Below are positions 11,149 to 22,648 of a stretch of 64,000 bases of DNA, piece by piece. Origin of the DNA: Actinostola sp. cb2023 (taxonomy: Eukaryota > Cnidaria > Anthozoa > Actiniaria > Actinostolidae); the NCBI GenBank assembly GCA_033675265.1, contig JAUJYZ010001003.1, positions 1 through 64,000 on the forward strand. Direction: 5' to 3'. Position numbers and translations under genes: made by a program. The notes under the pieces were generated by a model. That model searched no databases. It was not told where the DNA came from and worked only from the letters and a program-made list of their open reading frames with translations. Each line of letters begins with the position of its first letter. The stretch's first letter is position 1.

Positions 11149-11930
11149 CGTTGTTATCTGATATATACTAGTCTACCACACACACTTTCAAGGGTGCTCC
11201 GCGGTCCCTGGCGTTGATACGTTCTGTACTGTCGTAACAACTCTACGTTGTTATCTGATATATACTAGTCTACCACACACACTTTCAAGGGTGCTCCGCG
11301 GTCCCTGGCGTTGATACGTTCTGTACTGTCGTAACAACTCCACGTTGAACATCTGATATATACTAGTCTACACACACACTTTCAAAGGGTGCTCCGCGGT
11401 CCCTGGCGTTGATACGTTCTGTACTGTCGTAACAACTCTACGTTGTTATCTGATATATACTAGTCTACCACACACACTTTCAAGGGTGCTCCGCGGTCCC
11501 TGGCGTTGATACGTTCTGTACTGTCGTAACAACTCTACGTTGTTATCTGATATATACTAGTCTACCACACACACTTTCAAGGGTGCTCCGCGGTCCCTGG
11601 CGTTGATACGTTCTGTACTGTCGTAACAACTCTACGTTGTTATCTGATATATACTAGTCTACCACACACACTTTCAAGGGTGCTCCGTGGTCCCTGGCGT
11701 TGATACGTTCTGTACTGTCGTAACAACTCCACGTTGAACATCTGATATATACTAGTCTACCACACACACTTTCAAGGGTGCTCCGCGGTCCCTGGCGTTG
11801 ATACGTTCTGTACTGTCGTAACAACTCTACGTTGTTATCTGATATATACTAGTCTACCACACACACTTTCTTTCAAGGGTGCTCCGTGGTCCCTGGCGTT
11901 AATACGTTCTGTACTGTCGTAACAACTCTA
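11149..11930. repeat. 97-bp satellite, eight copies
   Basis: Units begin CGTTGTTATCTGATATATAC, contain CTCCGCGGTCCCTGGCGTTG and end GTCGTAACAACTCTA. They are over 95% alike by eye, with one unit carrying a small insertion (TTTC at about 11870). This suggests recent expansion within the intron of element A. The flank 11931-12130 is unremarkable. Confidence 0.9.
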
Positions 11931-12203
11931 AGGAGTATTAATATTGCCGGAAAGCGTGAATGACGATGTCAGTATTAACAACAAAACTACTGTTTTTCAA
12001 ATAAAATGCACTGATCATTGGTGTAGAAAGGACAGGAGCACGACACTTATTTTAGACGAGGTGCATCTGAGGGGCGCTGGCTAACGCAAACGTAACTTCT
12101 AGCATAGCAGTAATAAAAAGATGTAAAAAAAAAATGAAATATTTGCTCGCGAATAGGATTTTTATGTTTTTTCTCTGACTGCATTTGCTGTTAAGTTATA
12201 TTA

Positions 12204-14939
12204 GAGCGAATGTCTGCTAATATCGAGCATACAGCGGTCACGGTCAAAATTTAGATTCCGTTCGTTATTGGCTTGTATATAGGCATTACCAAGTAAACAA
12301 ACGTGGTGTAGTTCGTTTTTCAAATTACGGCCCGAAAATTCAAAAATTAACATAAATCGATTTTGGCTGTCGGCGGCTTCAAAAACAGGCAAAATCTTAA
12401 GTGATTTGGTAGGTCCCAAAACTTCGTTCGCGTGCAAAATGGAAGAAAGCTATGGCCATTCTATCTCCATATCTTGATTCAATAATAGTTTGCAGTCTGT
12501 TTTGGCATAAAACTGTAATCCTAGCATTTCTCTGAAAATCAGAAAGTCACTTTTAGAACGACAATGAATTTCACACAACGAGAAATAAGAGTTGAGCTTA
12601 GAAACGCGAGAAGGATTTTCACTAGGTGTCACACGTTTATTATTTCTAAAATTCATGCTATGAGCTATTTATATATTGTTCTAAGATATATGAAAAATTT
12701 GGCTTGGGTTATTTTATCTACGCTTCGCACCGAGGCCGCGAATATCAATGAAATTTACGACTTTCACTTTGTAATCGACATCGTTCTGGGTCTGGTGCAG
12801 TGCTATTTTCTCCAAACATTTTGTACTTTGTTCACGAATTTTTGCCAAAAGTGTACATATTTTGTGCAGAAAAACAAATTGTTAGCTGAAGATGAGTTTA
12901 CCTTAGCAGTAAAAGGGCATTCTTCTATAATTTGTGGCCAACGTTCGCGACTGTAATTGATTATTTTCATTTGCATGCGCGTAGCAAATTTCAACCCCAG
13001 TGGGGTAGGGTAGGGTAATGGGAGAGGGTATAAAGGCTGTAGCAAAAACGTTTCTATTTTCTCTCCTTTTGCAGTGCTATTCACTTAAACTATAAATTCT
13101 GATGCTTACACTTTACATTAAAAAATATATTTAACACAATCAGATTTTTGTATTTTATTCTAAGACTATAAATGCTTACATTTTTGTTCTCTTTACTCAT
13201 ATTTCAAAACGCTGACATACAGAACATTGTATGCGTGTGCATTCCAGCTGTTTTAAAGGTTACCATCGTATAACCCAATAATGGAATAGCAAATTAGCTA
13301 GTTATAATTCTATCCAATTCGAATTATGAGTATTCGTATGTCACGTGCGCTTTGTGAACATTCCATCTTGGTCCTTGCAGCAAGGCTATTAAATTGTCCA
13401 CTTTGCTTGGCTGATCCGGCGAGTCGCTACTATGTCTGGGGTGCGTTTCTCGAAACTCTCGATAGCTTTTTGAGCCGAAAACCAAGTACTAAAATCATAT
13501 CGATTTCCTAAAAGCTATCGGGAGCTTCGCGAGAAACAGGCCCCTTGAGGGTTATATATTGGCAATGGCACAAACAGTCTTAGATAAGATTGTCAAGATA
13601 CATCTTGTAGATTCATAAGGCACTAAACATTTGGCAAGTCTAACGTTCTAACATATTTTATAAAATAACTATGATATAACGCGCGCTCTGATTGGCCAAA
13701 GGATGCGTATTCCGCGTGCTCTATGAGAGCACAGTGCACGCGCGCGCAGATATTCAAATATTTTTGCAACGAACTAAATTGAAAACTTGCTTTAAAATCA
13801 TAATTGTATTTTATAAAAGAAATAGAAAACTCGGAAGCTGTGCTCTATCTAGAGTTATAGAAGCACTTGGGAATTGAATTGAAGAAGACTCGAGAAGTGG
13901 CTACGCCTCGTGCTTGTCCTACAGCACTTCTCTCGTCTTCTTCCAATTCGCGCGTGCTTCTATTTAACAATTAGACTACGAGTTCGAGTGTTCTATGAGT
14001 CAATAGGGAACGAGGCGCGTAGCGTCGAGTTAACGATTTCAACTCATAGAAAACGAGAACGAGTAGTCTAATTGTTTTAGTAGAAACCAACTAGCATACG
14101 ATATATTATTGATTTTCTGCTTTGTTTTTGTTCAAAAGGCCGGCATTTTCGCTACTCACTATCTATCACTCAATAGATGGACGTTTCCGTAGTTTCCCAG
14201 AATGCTTCATGATTCTGCGCGCGCAAGCGAGGTCAGGGGATAAAAATATTTAGAATTGATCGTGTTTTGAGGAAAATATGACTACTGTAACGAATCAAGA
14301 ACAGAAGAAAAATATTTTGTTTGCTTTTTGAGAATTTGCATCTATCTTCGGTAATTCTTCTTACGCACTTTTAATTTAAAAGTCTAAGTTTTTTACTGAA
14401 TTTCTTCATTGTCTCTTAATATTTTCGATCTATTTTGTACCCTGACCTCGCTTGCACGCGCAGAATCATGAAGCATTCTGGGAAACTACGGAAACGTCCA
14501 TAGTGAGTACGTTAGCCAATCAGATTGCAGGATTCGTGATAGTATGCTAGTTGGTTTCTACTAAAACTCGATAGAGCACGCTGCCTCGTTTTCGATTTCT
14601 TCAAGAGAGACTTAGCAAACACGGCGCAACGTGAAAGAGAACGGCGCGCGCGCTGACGAATAACTGTGAAAACGACCGTTGGCGTCCTCAGCGTCATGAA
14701 GAGGACGTGAAAACAAGTGAAATTAATGGCGTCGTGAACTTGACGTCGCGACGTTGTCACGAACTCAAAGCTTACAAACTTTGCGATTTCTGTGCTTCGC
14801 AAAATCTGCCAGCATTTCGAAATTCCTGTGGCAGACAACATAACCACGAGAAGGAAGGCCCCATATATTGAAATGATTGTAAACTTTGGCAAAAATTGCA
14901 CATGCATGCCACGATGACTAAGTGCTGGCTATGCACATA

Positions 14940-15025
<86 letters not shown>

Positions 15026-17767
15026 GTTTGTTCAGAATACTAGAGCCTATGACTTTTCAAACATAAGTTAAGCCCCTTTCAATATTTTTGGGCGTGTACA
15101 TGTTCTACTTAGCTACTACCGTAACGAATAGAGATATTTAGCAAACACGACGCGACGTCAGAATGCGACGTTAGATAACGAATATATCACATTTGGTCAT
15201 TGCGTGACTACCGTGACAACGTCAAGTTCACGACGCCATTAATTTCACTTGTTTTCACGTCCTCTTCATGACGCTGAGGACGCCAACGGTCGTTTTCACA
15301 GTTATTCGTCAGCGCGCGCGCCGTTCTCTTTCACGTTGCGCCGTGTTTGCTAAGTCTCTCTTGAAGAAATCGAAAACGAGGCAGCGTGCTCTATCGAGTT
15401 TTAGTAGAAACCAACTAGCATACTATCACGAATCCTGCAATCTGATTGGCTAACGTACTCACTATGGACGTTTCCGTAGTTTCCCAGAATGCTTCATGAT
15501 TCTGCGCGTGCAAGCGAGGTCAGGGTACAAAATAGATCGAAAATATTAAGAGACAATGAAGAAATTCAGTAAAAAACTTAGACTTTTAAATTAAAAGTGC
15601 GTAAGAAGAATTACCGAAGATAGATGCAAATTCTCAAAAAGCAAACAAAATATTTTTCTTCTGTTCTTGATTCGTTACAGTAGTCATATTTTCCTCAAAA
15701 CACGATCAATTCTAAATATTTTTATCCCCTGACCTCGCTTGCGCGCGCAGAATCATGAAGCATTCTGGGAAACTACGGAAACGTCCATCTATTGAGTGAT
15801 AGATAGTGAGTAGCGAAAATGCCGGCCTTTTGAACAAAAACAAAGCAGAAAATCAATAATATATCGTATGCTAGTTGGTTTCTACTAAAACAATTAGACT
15901 ACTCGTTCTCGTTTTCTATGAGTTGAAATCGTTAACTCGACGCTACGCGCCTCGTTCCCTATTGACTCATAGAACACTCGAACTCGTAGTCTAATTGTTA
16001 AATAGAAGCACGCGCGAATTGGAAGAAGACGAGAGAAGTGCTGTAGGACAAGCACGAGGCGTAGCCACTTCTCGAGTCTTCTTTCAATTCCCAAGTGCTT
16101 CTATAACTCTAGATAGAGCACAGCTTCCGAGTTTTCTATTTCTTTTATAAAATACAATTATGATTTTAAAGCAAGTTTTCAATTTAGTTCGTTGCAAAAA
16201 TATTTGAATATCTGCGCGCGCGTGCACTGTGCTCTCATAGAGCACGCGGAATACGCATCCTTTGGCCAATCAGAGCGCGCGTTATATCATAGTTATTTTA
16301 TAAAATATGTTAGAACGTTAGACTTGCCAAATGTTTAGTGCCTTATGAATCTACAAGATGTATCTTGACAATCTTATCTAAGACTGTTTGTGCCATTGCC
16401 AATATATAACCCTCAAGGGGCCTGTTTCTCGCGAAGCTCCCGATAGCTTTTAGGAAATCGATATGATTTTAGTACTTGGTTTTCGGCTCAAAAAGCTATC
16501 GAGAGTTTCGAGAAACGCACCCCAGACATAGTAGCGACTCGCCGGATCAGCCAAGCAAAGTGGACAATTTAATAGCCTTGCTGCAAGTACCAAGATGGAA
16601 TGTTCACAAAGCGCACGTGACATACGAATACTCATAATTCGAATTGGATAGAATTATAACTAGCTAATTTGCTATTCCATTATTGGGTTATACGATGGTA
16701 ACCTTTAAAACAGCTGGAATGCACACGCATACAATGTTCTGTATGTCAGCGTTTTGAAATATGAGTAAAGAGAACAAAAATGTAAGCATTTATAGTCTTA
16801 GAATAAAATACAAAAATCTGATTGTGTTAAATATATTTTTTAATGTAAAGTGTAAGCATCAGAATTTATAGTTTAAGTGAATAGCACTGCAAAAGGAGAG
16901 AAAATAGAAACGTTTTTGCTACAGCCTTTATACCCTCTCCCATTACCCTACCCTACCCCACTGGGGTTGAAATTTGCTACGCGCATGCAAATGAAAATAA
17001 TCAATTACAGTCGCGAACGTTGGCCACAAATTATAGAAGAATGCCCTTTTACTGCTAAGGTAAACTCATCTTCAGCTAACAATTATTGTTTTCTGCACAA
17101 AATATGTACACTTTTGGCAAAAATTCGTGAACAAAGTACAAAATGTTTGGAGAAAATAGCACTGCACCAGACCCAGAACGATGTCGATTACAAAGTGAAA
17201 GTCGTAAATTTCATTGATATTCGCGGCCTCGGTGCGAAGCGTAGATAAAATAACCCAAGCCAAATTTTTCATATATCTTAGAACAATATATAAATAGCTC
17301 ATAGCATGAATTTTAGAAATAATAAACGTGTGACACCTAGTGAAAATCCTTCTCGCGTTTCTAAGCTCAACTCTTATTTCTCGTTGTGTGAAATTCATTG
17401 TCGTTCTAAAAGTGACTTTCTGATTTTCAGAGAAATGCTAGGATTACAGTTTTATGCCAAAACAGACTGCAAACTATTATTGAATCAAGATATGGAGATA
17501 GAATGGCCATAGCTTTCTTCCATTTTGCACGCGAACGAAGTTTTGGGACCTACCAAAACACTTAAGATTTTGCCTGTTTTTGAAGCCGCCGACAGCCAAA
17601 ATCGATTTATGTTAATTTTTGAATTTTCGGGCCGTAATTTGAAAAACGAACTACACCACGTTTGTTTACTTGGTAATTACTATCTACAAACCAAAAACGA
17701 ACGGAATCTAAATTTTGATCGTGACCGTTTTTTTTATATTTTGCTCGATATTAGCAGACATTCGCTC
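12204..17767. mobile_element. 5.56-kb near-perfect palindromic element
   Basis: The left arm (12204 to about 14762) and right arm (about 15210-17767) are reverse complements of about 2.55 kb with very few differences, around a loop of about 450 bp. Termini read GAGCGAATGTCTGCTAATAT. TTA flanks both sides (12201-12203 and 17768-17770), and the empty site at 22061-22063 has a single TTA, so a 3-bp duplication is well supported. A TWA duplication is typical of PIF/Harbinger, but no transposase is present. Open frames inside occur as mirror pairs (for example 13326-13511 on + and 16450-16635 on -) and resemble nothing known. The arms contain GC-rich cores (GCGCGCGC) and smaller nested hairpins. 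Confidence 0.9.
14940..15022. repeat. (TTA)n microsatellite in the palindrome loop
   Basis: About 27 uninterrupted ATT/TTA units lie in the single-copy loop between the palindrome arms. The right arm has no counterpart. Confidence 0.95.
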
Positions 17768-17938
17768 TTAATATGCATGACATTAGTTGTTGGCATGACA
17801 ACATCCGGGCATGTTATATTGGGGTCAAGACAAGGCTATTGAGACTACCCCCCTCTGTGAATCTAACCCACGTGAGTGAGTGTAGATTTTAGCGTGCCAT
17901 TCACGCCAGATACTCGACCAGCCAAGACTTTGTTTATC

Positions 17939-18470
17939 AAAGCAGGATTAATGGCCATCCTTCGTCCTTCAATTACTTCTCAAAGTTAAGTATTTGGTGC
18001 TTAAGGACTTATGCTAACTTTTGTCTTATTCGTGTACGACAAAGTTCGGTCGAACGATTATTTTATTCCAATGCTTTAAGAGAGTATATTTATACATCAT
18101 TTCGATATAATCTGGTCGCTTGGGATACGGCTAGTCAGTTGGAGTTTGTTGTGGATCATTTGTTACTCCATCGTTCGAGTTTTAGCAGTTTACTTGGTAT
18201 TGGGGGGAGTTCCCAAAGAGTAAAGTACGGCATGCACGTATCTTGCCTTCCGACCTACAAGCACGCTTGATCGTCGTGTTAATGCGAAGTTGCCTTGGTC
18301 AAAATGCATGTACTATATGTATACGAGCTTTAGCTTTACTTTATAAGCTTAAATTGCTAAGATTATAAATGTAGTTGCGATAGTTTCGACGATAGCTTTG
18401 TGGAGCTTCGATCATCCCTGGCAAACCAAACAACTTCTTGTCCAACCAGTTCGCACTTTTCGTTCGTAGT
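17939..18470. other. No recognised gene
   Basis: A short frame around 18075-18270 on + is open for about 60 codons but resembles no family I know and has no clear start. The rest is unremarkable. Confidence 0.4.
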
Positions 18471-20045
18471 TGTCTGATTCTCCCTTGGGCATTTTGCTTA
18501 ATATCACTTTTCACGATACATTTACATTCATATATATAATATTACTAGTAAGTCAAGCATTAATTAATGTATTGATGTATCATATATTAAATTTTTATGC
18601 CATTCAATTTTTATTATTATATTTTATGATTTATAATTTTACTATCTCGATTATTAAGCTTACACCTATATTTACATTCAATTATTACAACAGTATTAAA
18701 TTTTAGTCAGGCTATTGCGGCGACTTCAATGTGTGCCAAGCCTGACTTTAATATTATATTTTATTGTACATGTATGTATGTTATTTGGTCTTTGGTGCCA
18801 AATTCATTTATTTGGTCTCCTGTGCGATATTTTATTTTATTTGGTCTTCTGTGCCATATTTATTTATTTGGTCTTCCGTGCCAAATTTATGTTGGTCTTC
18901 TGTACCATATTTATTTTATTTGGTCTTCTGTGCCATACATTATCTATTTTATTTTGGTCATTGGGGCCATAATTATGTTCCACTGTTTATTATTCAGAAA
19001 GTATGTGCACCTATTATTTTATGGCAGTCATATTTTCTATTGTAGAATGTTTATGTCTATCTATATATTACATGTATTACGATATGTTATAACTATATAC
19101 TGTATTAGGTGTAGTTAGTACAACCTATGCATGTGCTCCTATAATTATTGTATAGGGCATGTGGGATGTTTTCATCTCTCTATATTTTCATATTATATTC
19201 TACGTTCAGCACACCTGCACAATGTATTTCATATTACCATATATTATTTGGCTATATTGTAGTAGGTTTAATTATTACAATTTATTGGCATCTGTATTTA
19301 TTGTTATGGCAATTATATTTTCTATTGATGATGTTTATGTCTATCTATCACATGTATTACTATATGGTATGCTATATATTTTCATTCTTTATTACAAATT
19401 ACCAATATTTATTGTTTATAGCATATTGTACATGTGTATATCATATATTTTTGAGGTGCTATATGGCCCTCAGTACTGTTATGGAATGTTCCACTGTTTG
19501 AGGTGTGTACCTCTTGTTTTTAATTGTGTTTATTAATACTGAGGGATGTGTGGCTCTTCAGTATTGTTGTGGACTGTTCCACTGTTTGAGGTGTGTGCCT
19601 CTGTTTAATTTTGTTTTGGCATTTAAAGGAAACCTTCACGTCGACGTTATTGTCTGACAGAATTTCCATGCCATGTTATAAATTAATTTTATATATATTT
19701 TTTCATTCTTTATTACAAATTACCAATATTTACTGTTTATAGCATATTGTACATGTGTATATCATATATTTTTGAGGTGCTATATGGCCCTCAGTACTGT
19801 TGTGGAATGTTCCACTGTTTGAGGTGTGTACCTCTTGTTTTTAATTGTATTTATTAATTCTGAGGGCTGTGTGGCTCTTCAGTATTGTTGTGGACTGTTC
19901 CACTGTTTCAGGTGTGTGCCTCTGTTTAATTTTGTTTTGGCATTTAAAGGAAACCTTTGCGTCGACGTTATTGTCTGACGTTATTGTATATTATACCACC
20001 ATATGCTATTAGCGCATCATATTTGTATTTTCTTCTTATTTTACA
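18471..20045. repeat. AT-rich region with direct duplications
   Basis: At 18785-18960 the phrase TTTGGTCTTCTGTGCCATAT recurs about six times. At 19373-19663 and 19687-19980 a segment of about 290 bp is directly duplicated, including GGTGCTATATGGCCCTCAGT. Several long open frames on + arise from low-complexity T/A-rich sequence and give Tyr/Ile/Phe-rich peptides with no domain; I do not call them genes. Confidence 0.7.
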
Positions 20046-20110
20046 TTAATTGTAAAGCGCCATAGGATTTTTAGATTTGGCGCTATATAAATTTAGTTAT
20101 TATTATTATC
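20046..20110 (+). mobile_element. 3' tail of a non-LTR retroelement or SINE
   Basis: The sequence GTAAAGCGCCATAGGATTTT followed by GGCGCTATATAAATTTAG and TTATTATTATT is typical of 3' ends of invertebrate LINE/SINE families. Only the tail is present. Its microsatellite end is short. Confidence 0.5.
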
Positions 20111-20194
20111 ATATTCATTATATACATTGTATATAATATGTAGCATCAAACCATATTATTCAGGTAAATTATATTCTGTTATAATGTACGATTA

Positions 20195-20640
20195 TGGTAT
20201 ATTAATATACACAATTTGTCCATTGTTTTATTGTGCTATGGGCTATTGCTGTTTAATATTCTGCATAGTTACTGACTGGAATATTTGTCACTCCATTTAT
20301 TGTACTATGGGCTATTGCTGTTAGATATCCAGCATTGGTTACTGACTGGAATGTTTGTTCATTTATTGTGCGATGGGCTGTTGCTGTTATATATCCAGCA
20401 TAGTTACTGACTGGAATATTTGTCCATTTATCGTAGTATGGGCTATTGCTGTTAGATATCCGGCATGGTTACTGACCGGAATATTTGTCCATGTATTGTA
20501 CTATGGGCTATTGCGGTTAGATATCCGGCATGGTTACTGACTGGAATATTTGTCCATTTATTGTACTACACTGTATGGGCTATTGCGGTTACATATTCAG
20601 CATAGTTACTGACTTGAATAGCTATCCATTTATTGTGCTA
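20195..20640. repeat. Tandem repeat, about 65-bp units
   Basis: About six units share GTTACTGACTGGAATATTTG and TATGGGCTATTGCTGTTAGA. Divergence between units is moderate. Confidence 0.8.
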
Positions 20641-21163
20641 TTAGTACAATTGTGCTATTAGTACAATTCTTATTATTTACTACTTGCAGTTAGTCTAAAT
20701 TATCTTGCAGATTCCATGACTTATATGGGAAGATACAGACATGCAACCCAATTGAATGCAAAATTTGGAAGTGCTTTGAAACCATATCAGCCATACCAAT
20801 GGGAACGCATCTATTACTTTGCTGTCACCAGTGATCAAGTTCTGATGTAGAGTTACATACAAACGTTCCACGTAATCGATTAGCCTTGACACTCCTAAGG
20901 TTGCAGTATTGCTTGGTTGGGAGTACACGTTCCCATTTTTCCACAAAGTGGTTTTGGGTTTTTCGTGTCCGGCTTTGCTGCCTGTGTAATCGATTACTTT
21001 ACTGGTCTACCTTTAGTGGCATATACCCAGAACCTCGAGCTGTTCTTTTGCTTGACCATGAGCCTTATCTGTGACAGATCTATAACATTTCTGCATACCT
21101 ACAAGGGCTGCAGCTATCTTGAGTTTCATGTTATTATGATCTTGAAATGAGTCTGGAGAAATT

Positions 21164-21600
21164 GTATAAGAGTACGAGTCTGACTAGCAGGGGCAGCAGT
21201 CTCATTATTTTATTTTGATATTGCCTTCATTTCAATCTGTTCGTTCATGAGTTCATTAATTATTTAGTTATCAAGGAGAGTATGAGTCTGAATAGCAAGG
21301 GCAGCAGTCTCATTTCCTTTTGATATTGCCTTCATTTCAATCTGTTCATTCATGAGTTCATTCATTATTTATTTATCAGGGAGAGTATGAGTCTGAGTAG
21401 CAAGGGCAGCAGTCTCATTATTTTCTTTTGATATTGCCTTAATTACAATCTGTTCATTCATTCGTTCATTAATTATTTATTTATCAAGAAGAGTGTGAGT
21501 CTGAGTAGCAAGGGCAGCAGTCTCATTATTTTCTTCATTACTATCGATCTGTTGATTCATTATTCATTAATTATACATCAACGAGTATAAGAGTCTTATT
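21164..21600. repeat. Tandem repeat, about 105-115-bp units
   Basis: About four and a half units share GAGTCTGAGTAGCAAGGGCA followed by GCAGTCTCATTATTTTC and CAATCTGTTCATTCATGAG. The last unit is diverged. The interval 20641-21163 upstream has no recognised feature. Confidence 0.8.
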
Positions 21601-21756
21601 AACAAGGACATATATCTCCTTATATTCTTTTGATATTGCCTTTATTTACAATATGTTGCACAGCAGCAGTTTTTACTGTGACTTGAAAGGCCACTGTTGT
21701 TGGTGCTGTTTTTCCCTTGGGTGGGGCGAGCTCCATAATTTCTTGAATTATGTTGC

Positions 21757-22530
21757 TTTTGGCGTTTTTGTGGCCCTCACCTTTACTGGGCCAGGAAAAA
21801 ATGTTAAATACTGTAAATAGCATATTTGATTCGACAAATTAGTAATTTATTAAAGCGGCTATGGGCTTTTGTCCATAGCCAATTACGCCATATTGGAATT
21901 TGTCTTTATCAGGAGAATTAGCCCAGTAAACAAGCAGCGGGAAAAGCAGCACCTTTTTGTCCATATGATATAAGCAGGAGAGGAAAAACATAAATGAAAT
22001 ATTTGCTCGCGAATAGGATTTTTATGTTTTTTCTCTGACTGCATTTGCTGTTAAGTTATATTAATATGCATGACATTAGTTGTTGGCATGACAACATCCG
22101 GGCATGTTATATTGGGGTCAAGACAAGGCTATTGAGACTACCCCCCTCTGGGAATCTAACCCACGTGAGTGAGTGTAGATTTTAGCGTGCCATTCACGCC
22201 AGATACTCGACCAGCCAAGACTTTGTTTATCACCCGCCTCCTCCCCTTTGTCCTCCTCATATTGCCTGGATGTTGCATCGTCTATTTGTTATGCCTTTGC
22301 GTTTTTGTGGCCCTCACCTTTACTGGGCCAGGAAAAAAAAATGTTAAATACTGTAAATAGCATATTTGATTTGACAAATTAGCAATTTATTAAAGCGGCT
22401 ATGGGCTTTTGTCCATAGCCAATTACGCCATATTGGGAATTTGTCTTTATCAGGAGAATTAGCCCAGTAAACAAGCAGCGGGAAAAGCAGCACCTTTTTG
22501 TCCATATGATATAGGCAGGGGAGGAAAAAC
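21757..22530. repeat. Direct duplication flanking the empty-site repeat
   Basis: Bases 21757-21993 and 22288-22530 are close direct repeats (GCGTTTTTGTGGCCCTCACC through GGAAAAACATAAAT). The segment between them is the 240-bp repeat at 21993-22232 plus about 55 bp. This looks like a local duplication that captured or accompanied that repeat. Confidence 0.8.
21993..22232. repeat. Unfilled copy of the palindrome's target repeat
   Basis: The sequence is continuous across GTTATATTAATATGCATGAC at 22053-22072, exactly where the other copy (12131-17938) is split by the palindrome. It serves as an in-window empty site and fixes the palindrome boundaries and its TTA duplication. Confidence 0.9.
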
Positions 22531-22648
22531 ATAAATTGCTTGTACAGGAACGAACTAAGTTTATTTACCCACCCTAACAAAGGCAATAAAAGCGAATAAA
22601 AATATAGACTGAGTGTTACCTGCCCGAACTTGTATTTGTATTGTACAG

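Larger units (their letters stand above)
12131..17938. repeat. Copy of a 240-bp repeat split by the giant palindrome
   Basis: Bases 12131-12203 joined to 17771-17938 equal, almost base for base, the continuous sequence at 21993-22232. The palindrome at 12204-17767 therefore lies inside one copy of this repeat while the other copy is intact. The repeat itself is non-coding; its end (GCCAAGACTTTGTTTATCA) is followed by different sequence in the two copies. Confidence 0.9.

Noticed and set aside
14512..15453. Duplicate 61-codon peptide (MTLRTPTVVFTV...) as a conserved gene
   Set aside because: The two copies are the same palindrome arm read on opposite strands, so identity says nothing about selection.
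12804..17398. Open frames of 60-130 codons in the palindrome as genes
   Set aside because: Each has a mirror copy in the other arm, none resembles a known domain, and they are close to chance length in this composition.
18470..19536. Tyr/Ile/Phe-rich frames of up to 129 codons as membrane proteins
   Set aside because: They come from T/A-rich tandem repeats with overlapping frames all open; no start context or domain.
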